DNA from: JBJHAX01 sp050480705
Lineage (GTDB): Bacteria > Actinomycetota > Nitriliruptoria > Nitriliruptorales > Nitriliruptoraceae
Assembly: GCA_050480705.1 (NCBI GenBank)
Contig: JBJHAX010000006.1
Coordinates: 1 to 64,000, forward strand
DNA length: 64,000 nt
Direction of reading: 5' to 3'
Below are positions 52,650-62,600 of this stretch, in pieces (position 1 is the stretch's first letter; each line of letters starts with the position of its first letter). Both the position numbers and the translations under genes were made by a program. Below the pieces are notes generated by a model. It was not told the origin of the DNA. It did no database searches and worked only from the letters and a program-made list of their open reading frames with translations.

Positions 52650-54299
52650 TCACGCGTCCTCGCGTCGATCCCTGATCATCGCGATCGCCAGCGGCACCGA
52701 GCCGATCAGCACGAGCAGCATCGCGGGCAATGCGGCACGGGTGAAGAACGCCTCTTCTGTCGCTGACCAGATCCGTACGGCGAGCGTGTCGAATCCCGTG
52801 GGTGCGAGCAGCAGCGTCGCCGGCAGTTCCTTCAGCGCCGTCAGAAACACCAAAGCGCCACCTGCCAGCGCCCCGCGGCGTGCGAGCGGCACGGTGATCC
52901 GGCGAAGCGCGGAGGTTCGTGATGCGCCAAGAGTGCGCGCGGCCGATTCAACATCCGCGTCGACCTGCAGCAGCGATGTGCGTATGGCGCCGAGTGCCTG
53001 CGGCAAGAACAGCACGACGTAGGCGAACACGAGCATCGCAAGCGTCTGATAGAGCGCCGGCACGACGCGGATACCGACGAACACCAACGCAAACGCAACA
53101 ACGATGCCCGGCAGCGCGTACCCGGCGAATGACGCACGTTCGACCAGCCGTGCAAGCAGTGAGCGCGATCTGGCGGACCACACCGCGACCGGTCCTGCGC
53201 ACAACACCGCCGCGAGGGCGCCGAGCCCGGCCGCGAGCAGGCTGCGCCCTGCGGCACCCAGCGCGAGATGCGCCGCCTCACCTGCGGCCAGGCCGCGGAC
53301 GAGCCACCAGCCGATGACGAGCATGGGCAACACGAGGCCGACGGTGACGATCGAGGTGCACAATGCGACCGCGGGCCAGCGCCACCGGCCCAACGGTGCC
53401 CGTGGCGCCCTGCGCGCTGCGCGGCGGCGACCGAACTGGCCGCCGCGGTCCCGCGCGACCCGCGCTTCGGCGATCACGATGATCAGGGTCACGATCACCA
53501 GGAGCAGGCCCAGCACAGCGGCCGGCGCACGGTCGAATGCGGTGCGGTACTCCAGGTAGAGCGCGCGCGTGAAGGTCGAGTAGCGAAGGATCGACACGGC
53601 ACCGAAGTCGCTGAGGACGTAGAGGGTGACGAGGAGCCCGCCTGCGGCCGCCGACGGACGTAGCTGCGGGAGCACAACGCGCATGAAGGTCGACACCGGC
53701 CCGTGACCCAGCGAGCGTGCTGCTTCCTCGAGTGACGGTTCCAGGCCCCGCAGACCGGCCTGGACGGTGAGCAGCACGTAGGGAAAGGTGAACAAGGTCA
53801 GGGCCACGAATGCACCGCCGAAACCGTACGGCGATGGCGGACGCAGCCCGCTCCAGCTCTCGACGAGTCCCCCGGGGGCGAGTGCTGCGACGAGCGTGTA
53901 CGCACCGACGTAGGTCGGGATCACCAGTGGCAGTGCTGTGGCGACGGCGAAGAAGCGCCGAGCGGGCATGTCGGACCGGACGGTCAGCCACGCCACGGGC
54001 ACGCCGATGAGCAGGCTCGCCACCGTGACACTCGCTGCGAGCCCGAGCGTCCGCGTGGTGAGCGCGAGGGTGGACGGGTCGGTGAGCAGGTCGACGATCT
54101 GCCGCCCGGGCAGGCCGGCCGCGACAACCACCAGGTAGATGGCAGGCACCAGCATCGCGGCTCCGACGAGCACTGCCGGAAGCCACACGACCGGATGCAC
54201 GCCCGCGACCCGACGCGGCCCTCGCCCCCGTCGTGGCATGCCGGGTGTGGGGTGCGGTCGGACCGCCGGATCGACGCGAACCACATCCGAGGTGTCCAT
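52650..54299 (-). CDS. fbpB: Iron-type ABC transporter permease (FbpB-like)
   Basis: 549 aa, two fused permease halves with about twelve hydrophobic segments and two EAA loops (EEAARSLGHGPVSTFMRV and ESAARTLGASRTSALRR). The fused arrangement is typical of Fe3+ importers. It converges with the ATPase gene rather than forming an operon with it. ATG 54299 has no clear ribosome site. The binding protein is missing from the window. Confidence 0.88.
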   Translation of the reverse strand: MDTSDVVRVDPAVRPHPTPGMPRRGRGPRRVAGVHPVVWLPAVLVGAAMLVPAIYLVVVAAGLPGRQIVDLLTDPSTLALTTRTLGLAASVTVASLLIGVPVAWLTVRSDMPARRFFAVATALPLVIPTYVGAYTLVAALAPGGLVESWSGLRPPSPYGFGGAFVALTLFTFPYVLLTVQAGLRGLEPSLEEAARSLGHGPVSTFMRVVLPQLRPSAAAGGLLVTLYVLSDFGAVSILRYSTFTRALYLEYRTAFDRAPAAVLGLLLVIVTLIIVIAEARVARDRGGQFGRRRAARRAPRAPLGRWRWPAVALCTSIVTVGLVLPMLVIGWWLVRGLAAGEAAHLALGAAGRSLLAAGLGALAAVLCAGPVAVWSARSRSLLARLVERASFAGYALPGIVVAFALVFVGIRVVPALYQTLAMLVFAYVVLFLPQALGAIRTSLLQVDADVESAARTLGASRTSALRRITVPLARRGALAGGALVFLTALKELPATLLLAPTGFDTLAVRIWSATEEAFFTRAALPAMLLVLIGSVPLAIAMIRDRREDA

Positions 54300-54401
54300 G
54301 CTGACAACGCTAACTGCTCGGCCGGCGCATGGTGCGCCAGCGGCGGTCAGCTAGCCTCGTCGACGCCGGTGCCGGCGTATGTCGAACGCTAAGGAGCTGT
54401 C

Positions 54402-55703
<1,302 letters not shown>

Positions 55704-55742
55704 CCTGTGCGACGGGCGGACACCGCCCGACGGAGAGGCGAG

Positions 55743-56147
55743 GTGGACGGACCCCAGCCGCCGGCCTACGCGTGGGACTGGTTCGCACGCCAGCGGATGC
55801 TCTGGCGGGGCACCCACGAGCGTCTTCTCAACGCACCCGAACCGTTGGGCACCCGCTACGCCGAGGTCGAGACCCGCAGTGACGTCGTGACGCTGCTGCG
55901 CGCCGACTATCCGCGCAACCCCAGGGTGCGTGACACCGTCCGGTCGGTCGTAGCAGAGCTCGCATTCGCTGGACGCCTCGATCGCACATTCTCCGAACTT
56001 GGGGTCACCAACGCCCCACGTGGCATGCGCTGGTGGTGGACATCCCTGACTGGCGACGACTCCGAACCTCCCGTGCCGGGCGGGCAGGCGGCCGCCGGCG
56101 CGCAGCTGACCCTGGACCAGATCCTGGAGGGATACGGCGACCGATGA
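55743..56147 (+). CDS. Protein of unknown function upstream of MpaB-like gene
   Basis: 134 aa from GTG 55743, preceded by GGAG. Basic, helical and Trp-rich (YAWDWFARQRMLWRGTHERLL, MRWWWTSLTG). No family recognised. Its stop overlaps the next gene by 3 nt (ATGA), so the two are co-translated. Confidence 0.6.
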   Translation: MDGPQPPAYAWDWFARQRMLWRGTHERLLNAPEPLGTRYAEVETRSDVVTLLRADYPRNPRVRDTVRSVVAELAFAGRLDRTFSELGVTNAPRGMRWWWTSLTGDDSEPPVPGGQAAAGAQLTLDQILEGYGDR

Positions 56148-57241
56148 GACACCGCCGTGCCGCTGACACGGCGACGGGCGCCCAGGCCGCAGCCGCCGGG
56201 CTCGCGCACGACACGCCGGGAACGCCGCTCGTGCGCACACTCGTGCGCCGCACGCTGACCGGGATGTTCGGACCCCCGCCGTTCGACCCTGCGCTCGCGC
56301 CCGGTGATCCCGGTCTGACCGGCCCGGACTCCGCATCGTGGCGTGTCATCGCCGAGCCTGCCGCGATCGGCGGAGGCATCCGCGGGTTGCTGCTGCAGAT
56401 CGCACATCCACATGCGATGGCGGGAGTCCACGACCATTCGGCGTACCGCGACGACCCGCTGGGGCGGCTGCAGCGCACGACGGCGTACGTCACCACCACC
56501 GCCTACGGTTCGACCGGTGAGGCCCTGGCGGTCATTCGCCGCGTGCGTGGCGTGCACCGGCGCGTCGTCGGGACCGCTCCTGATGGCCGTCGCTACGACG
56601 CAGCCGACCCGCACCTGCTCGCCTGGGTTTCGGTGGCGTTGACGTCGTCGTTCCTCGCCGCCGACCGGGCCTGGTCACCACATCCGGTCGATACCGCGAC
56701 CGCAGACGACTTCGTCGCTGAGCAGTCGACGATCGCCGCCCTGCTCGACCCGCGCGTCGATCTGGAGGCACTCGCAGCGGACACCGATGCGCTCGAAGAT
56801 CTGCGCGCACGGCGCTTGCCGCTTCCCATGATCGACGAAGGCCACCTGCCCACGGACGTGGCGAGTCTCGAGCAACGGCTCGGGGCATTCGCATCGCAAT
56901 TGCGGCTGGATGCTTCGGGGCGCGACGCGATCGCGTTCCTGCGGCGCCCTCCGCTGCCGATGTCTGCACGCGGCGGCTACGCGCTGCTGTTCGCCGGGGC
57001 CATCGCCTCACTGACCGACACCGAACGCGCAGCTCTCGAGCTCGACGTCGACGACGAACAGCGTGCGTCCGCATCACGGCGCGCACGCCGCTTCTTCGCC
57101 GTGATGCGCCGTGCCAGCGGCACCGCTCCGTCCCGCCGGCTGGCCGCGCAACGAGCTCTCGCCCCTCGAGGCCGGCGATCCGCTATCCTTGCTGGTGCCG
57201 CGCACCCGGTCGGGGTTGTCACGGAATCTTCCGAAGAATGA
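56144..57241 (+). CDS. MpaB/DUF2236-family oxygenase-like protein
   Basis: 365 aa. The DUF2236 pattern is visible: WRVIAEPAAIGGGIRGLLLQIAHPHAMAGVHDHSAY (with the likely heme-ligand His region), TTAYGSTGEALAVIRRVRGVHRRVVG and DPHLLAWVSVALTSSFL. Members of this family include latex-clearing protein Lcp and MpaB, heme oxygenases acting on polyisoprenoids or mycophenolic-acid precursors. Substrate unknown. ATG 56144. Confidence 0.87.
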   Translation: MRHRRAADTATGAQAAAAGLAHDTPGTPLVRTLVRRTLTGMFGPPPFDPALAPGDPGLTGPDSASWRVIAEPAAIGGGIRGLLLQIAHPHAMAGVHDHSAYRDDPLGRLQRTTAYVTTTAYGSTGEALAVIRRVRGVHRRVVGTAPDGRRYDAADPHLLAWVSVALTSSFLAADRAWSPHPVDTATADDFVAEQSTIAALLDPRVDLEALAADTDALEDLRARRLPLPMIDEGHLPTDVASLEQRLGAFASQLRLDASGRDAIAFLRRPPLPMSARGGYALLFAGAIASLTDTERAALELDVDDEQRASASRRARRFFAVMRRASGTAPSRRLAAQRALAPRGRRSAILAGAAHPVGVVTESSEE

Positions 57242-57283
57242 GAATCCGCCCCGCCTGCGCGCGACGAGACAAGGGAATTACAC

Positions 57284-57487
57284 ATGCCAGAAGGCACCGT
57301 CAAGTGGTTCAACGCCGACAAGGGCTTCGGGTTCATCGCCCCTGCCGACGGCGGCGAGGACCTGTTCGTCCACTTCTCGGCGATCCAGATGCAGGGCTAC
57401 AAGTCACTCGAAGAGGGCCAGCAGGTCAGCTTCGAGGTCGGCCAGGGCCAGAAGGGCCCACAGGCGCAGAACGTTTCGCCTGTCTGA
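57284..57487 (+). CDS. cspA: Cold-shock protein
   Basis: 67 aa. RNA-binding motifs KGFGFI (RNP1) and LFVHFS (RNP2) of the cold-shock domain. Single-stranded nucleic-acid binding, RNA chaperone. ATG 57284 with AAGGGA 8 nt upstream. Followed by a strong terminator hairpin. Confidence 0.96.
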   Translation: MPEGTVKWFNADKGFGFIAPADGGEDLFVHFSAIQMQGYKSLEEGQQVSFEVGQGQKGPQAQNVSPV

Positions 57488-57557
57488 TCTTTCACCGAGA
57501 CGACCGTTCGTCGGTGCACTGGCATGACGCCAACGCGTAGATGAAGGTCGCAACGTC

Positions 57558-57589
57558 CCGAGGGCCCCGCCGACAGGCGGGGCCCTCGG
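57558..57589. terminator. Terminator hairpin after cspA
   Basis: A perfect 14-bp inverted repeat (CCGAGGGCCCCGCC / GGCGGGGCCCTCGG) with loop GACA, 70 bp after cspA and before the convergent diguanylate cyclase gene. No long U tract. Confidence 0.85.
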
Positions 57590-57627
57590 TCGTTGACCGC
57601 CGAATTCGCGTAAATGCACCGATCACC

Positions 57628-58860
57628 TCAGGTCGCGGGCGCGACGGGCGAGGCGACCACGCGGTCCTTGCCAGCCTTCTTCGCCTCGTACAGCGCGGCA
57701 TCCGCCCGCCGGAAGGCGTCCTCGAGGCCCTCGGGGGCGGTGACGTCCACCTGTGCGACGCCCATGCTCGCGGTGATGCGTACGTGCCCTTCGTCGACCG
57801 GAACCTTCGCGTCGGCGACACGACGCCGCAGCTCGTCGGCGAGTTGGACCGCTGCGTCGAGGTCGGTGTCGGGCAGGATCGCCAGGAACTCTTCACCTCC
57901 CCAGCGTGCGACGACATCGGACCCACGCAGACGCTGAGCCAACGCACGAGCGACCTGCTGGAGCACGGCATCACCGGTCGAATGCCCGTACCGGTCGTTG
58001 ACGGACTTGAAGTCGTCGAGGTCGATGACGACGAGGCTCAGCGGCGTTGCAGTACGTACCGCACGTGACCTCTCCTGCGCCGCGTGATGCTCGATGTGGC
58101 GACGGTTGACGAGGCCGGTGAGCGTGTCGTACGTCGCGAGCTGCAACAGCTCGCGGTTCTGCCGTTCGAGTCGCTGCTGCTGGGCCTCCACGCGATGCCG
58201 CAAGGTTACGGCCCTGACCTCTGCGTTCCATCGCAACAATGCGAGGCATGCTCCGATGGCAGCGGCGGTCACACCGTTGACGAGATTCGACAGTCTCACG
58301 GCCTCGTCGGGTTGCATAGCGATCATCGCGAGTGAGTACGCGAGCAACGTCGCGAGGAACGCTGGAACGGTCACCGCCGGACGCACATGCACCACGAGAC
58401 CCACGATCGTGCAGGCGACGAGGAACGGTGTGATGTTGGTCGTCACGAGCTGGTCGACCGCCACGATCGCCACACCGGCGGCAAGCACGACCCCCAGGGT
58501 CGCATGAAGCGCCACCTGCATCATGGCCGTCGGAGGCTGCTCTGTCCCCCATCTGCGCCCGGCGAGTACGAGCCCACCCATCCACACGAGCAGGACCGCA
58601 TGCGTCGCCAGGATGCCCCGGCGCCAGACGGATTCGGCCGGTGACTCGGGGACGATCCCCCAGAAGATCACGAGATGCACCACGTGGACGGGCAGGGCGA
58701 GCATCGCGACGAGGCGTACGCGGCGTGCCGCGATCAGGATCACCTCACCGACCACAGCTGGTGACGCCGCAGGCGTCGAACGCCGCCACCACGCCAGCGG
58801 CGTCGCCGTGTCGCTCGTAGCCGACGGGAGGCTCCCCGTCATGCGCGGTCCGGCGGGCAC
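57628..58860 (-). CDS. Membrane-bound diguanylate cyclase
   Basis: 410 aa. Six or so hydrophobic segments in the first ~195 residues, a coiled region, then a GGDEF domain with active-site GGEEF (~320) and an inhibitory I-site RGSD five residues before it. Makes cyclic di-GMP from two GTP, with product feedback expected. GTG 58860; an ATG at 58842 is an alternative. The ~298 bp upstream, to the two-component genes, show no clear feature. Confidence 0.93.
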   Translation of the reverse strand: MPAGPRMTGSLPSATSDTATPLAWWRRSTPAASPAVVGEVILIAARRVRLVAMLALPVHVVHLVIFWGIVPESPAESVWRRGILATHAVLLVWMGGLVLAGRRWGTEQPPTAMMQVALHATLGVVLAAGVAIVAVDQLVTTNITPFLVACTIVGLVVHVRPAVTVPAFLATLLAYSLAMIAMQPDEAVRLSNLVNGVTAAAIGACLALLRWNAEVRAVTLRHRVEAQQQRLERQNRELLQLATYDTLTGLVNRRHIEHHAAQERSRAVRTATPLSLVVIDLDDFKSVNDRYGHSTGDAVLQQVARALAQRLRGSDVVARWGGEEFLAILPDTDLDAAVQLADELRRRVADAKVPVDEGHVRITASMGVAQVDVTAPEGLEDAFRRADAALYEAKKAGKDRVVASPVAPAT

Positions 58861-59158
58861 CGGCCATCACGCTGTGACGTTGCCGGGCTGAACGTGCCGG
58901 GCATCACGGCCTCCTCCATGGCGCACACACCTTGCGACACCCATGTCCGGACGTGCTCGAGCGTCCTGGTGGAACGCTGATGCTCGCAGGCGACCACGTG
59001 GGTGGCAACGATCTCATCTCGTCACGCGACTGATCGCTGGCGGCGATCCGTGACCCGCACGAACCTCGCCGGCGCATCGCGGTCGACTAGCCTTCGCGCA
59101 CGTTTCCGGTCGCGGCATCCGTTTCGCGTCGGGGCACGCCGTTGATCGGGGGCAGGCA

Positions 59159-59854
59159 ATGGCGCGGATCCTCGCTATCGATGACGACACGCGGACGCTC
59201 ACCGCCATTAGTCGGGGACTCCAGCGCGTCGGACACGACGTCGTCGTCGCACGCAACGCCCGCACCGGCCTCGCCGCCGTCGCGGAGACGAGTCCCGAAG
59301 CAGTCGTGCTCGACCTTCGGCTGCCCGATCTCGACGGCATCGAACTGCTGCGACGCCTGCGTCGTTCGAGTCGCATACCAGTCCTCCTGCTCTCAGGTCG
59401 CGGCACGTTGGATGCCAGGATCGCGGCATTCGATGTCGGCGCCGACGATTTCGTCGACAAGCCGTGCGCGATGAGCGAGTTGCGTGCCCGCGTCGACGCG
59501 TCGCTGCGGCGCGCGTACGGCGAGCGCTGCGACGTCACGCCAGTCGTCGCGACGGAGGCGCTACGCGTCGATCTCCACAAACACATTGCGGTCGTCGACG
59601 GGAGCGAAATCCATTTGACCCCGATGCAGTGGCGGCTGCTGGACGTCCTCATCCGTCACCCGGGCCAATTGCTCGCGCACGACACACTGATCGCGGCCAT
59701 GTGGGGGCCACGCCACGGCGACGAGGTGCGCGACGCCCTTCGCGTCCACGTTCGTCACCTGCGCGTGCGCCTCGGCGACGACGCATCCGCGCCCCGCTAC
59801 ATCCGCACTGAGCCTCGCACCGGCTACCGCTGGATCGCCGGCGGCGTGGGCTGA
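59159..59854 (+). CDS. OmpR/PhoB-type response regulator
   Basis: 231 aa. Receiver with DDDT acidic site, phospho-Asp in VVLDLRLPDLDG and Lys in FVDKPCAMSELRAR, followed by a winged-helix DNA-binding domain (LTPMQWRLLDVLIRHPGQLL, then RTEPRTGYRW). ATG 59159. Two base pairs separate it from the kinase gene. Confidence 0.93.
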   Translation: MARILAIDDDTRTLTAISRGLQRVGHDVVVARNARTGLAAVAETSPEAVVLDLRLPDLDGIELLRRLRRSSRIPVLLLSGRGTLDARIAAFDVGADDFVDKPCAMSELRARVDASLRRAYGERCDVTPVVATEALRVDLHKHIAVVDGSEIHLTPMQWRLLDVLIRHPGQLLAHDTLIAAMWGPRHGDEVRDALRVHVRHLRVRLGDDASAPRYIRTEPRTGYRWIAGGVG

Positions 59855-59856
59855 CC

Positions 59857-61344
59857 GTGACGCTGCCGTCACCGTTGCGCCAGTTCGTCGAGTCCTCACC
59901 CGACGGTGTGGTCGTCCTCGACGCCGACGCCTCGATCGTCGACGTCAACCGGCCGCTGCAGCAACTCATCGGCGGACCCACCGTGCGCGAGTTGCGCGGC
60001 TCCACGTTCGCGACGTTTGTCGCCGAGGCAGACCGGACACGCACGACCGCGCTGCTCGTCGGTGTCGCGACCGGGGCACGGCGATCCGCGAGCTTCGACG
60101 CCACCCTGCTCGACGGCGATCGTCGCCGAGTGCCCTGCACGCTCGGTGCAACACGTGTCGGACACCACACGCTCGTCGTCGCCCACGATCTGAGCGCACG
60201 CATCCGCCGTGACGAGGAGCGAACCCGGCTCGCAGAACACCTCGCGCGCGTCCAGCGACTCGAAACCGCCGGCCAGCTCGCGGGCGCACTTGCGCACGAC
60301 CTCAACAACATCCTCGGCGTCATGCGTGCCAACCTCGACCTGGCGACGGAATCCGCTCATGCGGCGACCTCGAAAGCCGGGAACCTCGCCGAGGTTCTGT
60401 ACGAAGACCTCGACGAACTGCGCGCCGCACTCGACTCAGCAGAACGCCTGACGGAACGACTCCTCGGTTTTGCACGCACAGAACCCGACGAAGCAGCATC
60501 CGCGGACGTCGAACTCGTCGTACACGGTGTCGAGCGGCTGATCCGTCGCTCGCTACCCGAAGGCGTCGAGTTCGGCGTCGCCGTTGCCGCAGACCTGCCG
60601 GCGGTCGCGGTCGCACCGGCCCGCCTGGAACAAGGCCTGGTCAACCTCGTCATGAACGCCCGCGACGCTGTCGGCGAGGACGGCAGAATCAACGTGATCG
60701 CCTCCGCTGTCGAGGACGTCGACCCCACGATGCAGTGGGCGCCCGCGGTCCGCGTCGAGGTGAACGACGACGGTGACGGCATGACCGACAACGTGCGGGT
60801 GCGCGCGTTCGAGCCGCTGTTCACGACCAAAGGATCCGGCGGCGGAACGGGTCTCGGACTTTCGAGCGTCCTCGCGCTGGCGCACGAGGCCGGCGGCGAT
60901 GTGCAGTTGACGTCGCGACCCGGCCTCGGCACATCCGTGGGGCTGCTGCTGCCCGCCGCACGCGACAACGAACCGTCGCCAGACCGTCGCGACGAGCCGG
61001 TCGGTGGTGTCCGCGTGCTCGTGGCAACACCACGTTCTGACGCAGCCGGCGCCATCGAAGCGATGCTGCAGTCGGCTGGCTACCGGGTGAGTTCCGCCCG
61101 CGATGCGGCCCAAGCGGACGATGCGATCACCAGCGGTGGTGTCGCGGTGGCCCTGCTCGACATCGCCTGGCCAGGTGAACACGTGACACGCTTGGCCGGC
61201 CGCGCCGCCGATGCCGGGGTCGCAGTGGCGTTCCTCTCATCTGGCGACGGGCCCGACACACTCGACGGCATCGCCGTGCTCACGTACCCGTTCAGCACCA
61301 GCCGTCTGCTCGACGCCTTGACCGAGGCGCTGGCAGCGACGTGA
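59857..61344 (+). CDS. PAS-domain sensor histidine kinase with C-terminal degenerate receiver
   Basis: 495 aa, soluble. PAS domain (~1-110: ESSPDGVVVLDADASIVDVN), HisKA with His147 in ALAHDLNNILG, HATPase (~240-368: NLVMNARDAVGEDG, DDGDGMTDN and GTGLGLSSV), then a receiver-like domain (~385-495). That last domain keeps LLDIAWPG but lacks the acidic pair (LVATPRSD) and has Tyr-Pro-Phe in place of Lys-Pro. Likely partner of the regulator at 59159-59854. GTG start. Signal unknown. Confidence 0.92.
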   Translation: MTLPSPLRQFVESSPDGVVVLDADASIVDVNRPLQQLIGGPTVRELRGSTFATFVAEADRTRTTALLVGVATGARRSASFDATLLDGDRRRVPCTLGATRVGHHTLVVAHDLSARIRRDEERTRLAEHLARVQRLETAGQLAGALAHDLNNILGVMRANLDLATESAHAATSKAGNLAEVLYEDLDELRAALDSAERLTERLLGFARTEPDEAASADVELVVHGVERLIRRSLPEGVEFGVAVAADLPAVAVAPARLEQGLVNLVMNARDAVGEDGRINVIASAVEDVDPTMQWAPAVRVEVNDDGDGMTDNVRVRAFEPLFTTKGSGGGTGLGLSSVLALAHEAGGDVQLTSRPGLGTSVGLLLPAARDNEPSPDRRDEPVGGVRVLVATPRSDAAGAIEAMLQSAGYRVSSARDAAQADDAITSGGVAVALLDIAWPGEHVTRLAGRAADAGVAVAFLSSGDGPDTLDGIAVLTYPFSTSRLLDALTEALAAT

Positions 61345-61390
61345 GCAACCGCGTCCGCAACCGGCAGCGGCCGGCCGCGCTTTCCACGCA

Positions 61391-61420
61391 CGTGCGACGG
61401 CGCCTGCGCGCCGTCGCATG
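61391..61420. terminator. Bidirectional terminator hairpin
   Basis: A perfect 11-bp inverted repeat (TGCGACGGCGC / GCGCCGTCGCA, extendable by C-G and G-U) with loop CTGC between the convergent kinase and acyl-CoA dehydrogenase genes. Confidence 0.7.
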
Positions 61421-61421
61421 C

Positions 61422-62600
61422 TCACGACCACGGAGCGTTGCGTGACGGGTCGGCCACCATCTGCCGCGCCACGACCATGCGGTGCACTTCATCGGGACCG
61501 TCGTACAGGCGTGCGCCGCGTGCTTCACGAAACATGCGCTCGAGGGGAAGGTCGCCGCTGACGCCGGCCGCGCCGTGGACCTGGATCGCGCGGTCGAGCA
61601 CGTCGTTGAGCATACGCGCCGTGACGAACTTGACCAGTGAGACATGGGTGCGTGCGTCGTGTCCGGCGTCGATGGCGCGTGCCGCGTCGAGCGTCACCAG
61701 CCGCGCCGCGTGGATCTGCGCCGCTGACTCCGCGATGTAGCGCTGGACCTCACCCTTCTCGGCGAGCGCCGAGCCGTGGGCGTAGCGCATGCCCGCCCAG
61801 GTGCACATCAGCTCGAAGGCCCGTTCGGCCTGACCGACCCAGCGGGCGCCGTCCAGAATTCGTGCACGTTGCAGGCGGGTCTGCGCGATCCGGAAGCCCT
61901 CGCCCCGCTCGCCGAGCAGATGCTCGTCACCGACGCGAACCCCTTCGAGGCGTATCTCACCGAAGCTGCTCGGGGACGTGCCCAGCACCGGGATGAGGCG
62001 CTCGAGCGTGTAGCCGGGCGTGTCGGTGGGAACGACGAACGCGGAGAACTGACGGTGCAACTCCGCAGTCGGATCAGTCTTGGCCAGCACCGTGACGAAC
62101 GACGCCCGGTCCGCCCAGGACGTGAACCACTTGTGCCCGTCGATTGTCCAGCCGTGCCCGTCGAAGGTCGCGGTCGTACGCATCATCTTGGGATCGGAGC
62201 CCGCGACCTCGGGTTCGGTCATTCCGACACCCGTGAAGAGCCCCTCGCTGACGAGACGCCCGAGCCACTGTTCACGCAGTTCGGACGACGCGAACTCTTC
62301 GAGCAGCATGGCGTCCTCGAGCGTGTGCATGCCGAGGGCGACAGGACCGGGACTTGCGCGGCCCGCGACTTCGAGCACATGGACCGTGTCGACGAGGTCG
62401 AGGCCGCCACCTCCCATCGTCACCGGATGCCCGAGCGCCCACAGGTCCCGGTCCCGCGCGAGCTGCATGCAGGCGGCCAGCTGCCCGGCGCCCGACAGGT
62501 CGAGCAGTTGCTCTTCGTAGGGCACGATTTCGTCATCGACGAAGCGGCGCAGCTGTTCGCGCAGCGCCTGTATCTCCTCGGAAGGGACGAAGCCGCTCAT
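61422..62600 (-). CDS. Acyl-CoA dehydrogenase
   Basis: 392 aa, FAD enzyme of fatty-acid or amino-acid catabolism. Family motifs: GVGMTEPEVAGSDPKMM (FAD/substrate), WFTSWADRA and the C-terminal IQVHGAAGVSGDLPLERMFREARGARLYDGPDEVHR, of the ACAD10/11-like subgroup. ATG 62600 with GGAGG upstream. Its start overlaps the P-type ATPase stop by 4 nt, an unusual pairing. Confidence 0.93.
   Translation of the reverse strand: MSGFVPSEEIQALREQLRRFVDDEIVPYEEQLLDLSGAGQLAACMQLARDRDLWALGHPVTMGGGGLDLVDTVHVLEVAGRASPGPVALGMHTLEDAMLLEEFASSELREQWLGRLVSEGLFTGVGMTEPEVAGSDPKMMRTTATFDGHGWTIDGHKWFTSWADRASFVTVLAKTDPTAELHRQFSAFVVPTDTPGYTLERLIPVLGTSPSSFGEIRLEGVRVGDEHLLGERGEGFRIAQTRLQRARILDGARWVGQAERAFELMCTWAGMRYAHGSALAEKGEVQRYIAESAAQIHAARLVTLDAARAIDAGHDARTHVSLVKFVTARMLNDVLDRAIQVHGAAGVSGDLPLERMFREARGARLYDGPDEVHRMVVARQMVADPSRNAPWS

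Noticed and set aside
54300..54400. Iron box between the permease and icd
   Set aside because: Only a GTTAGC-like half is present and the second half does not match (about 8 of 19 positions).
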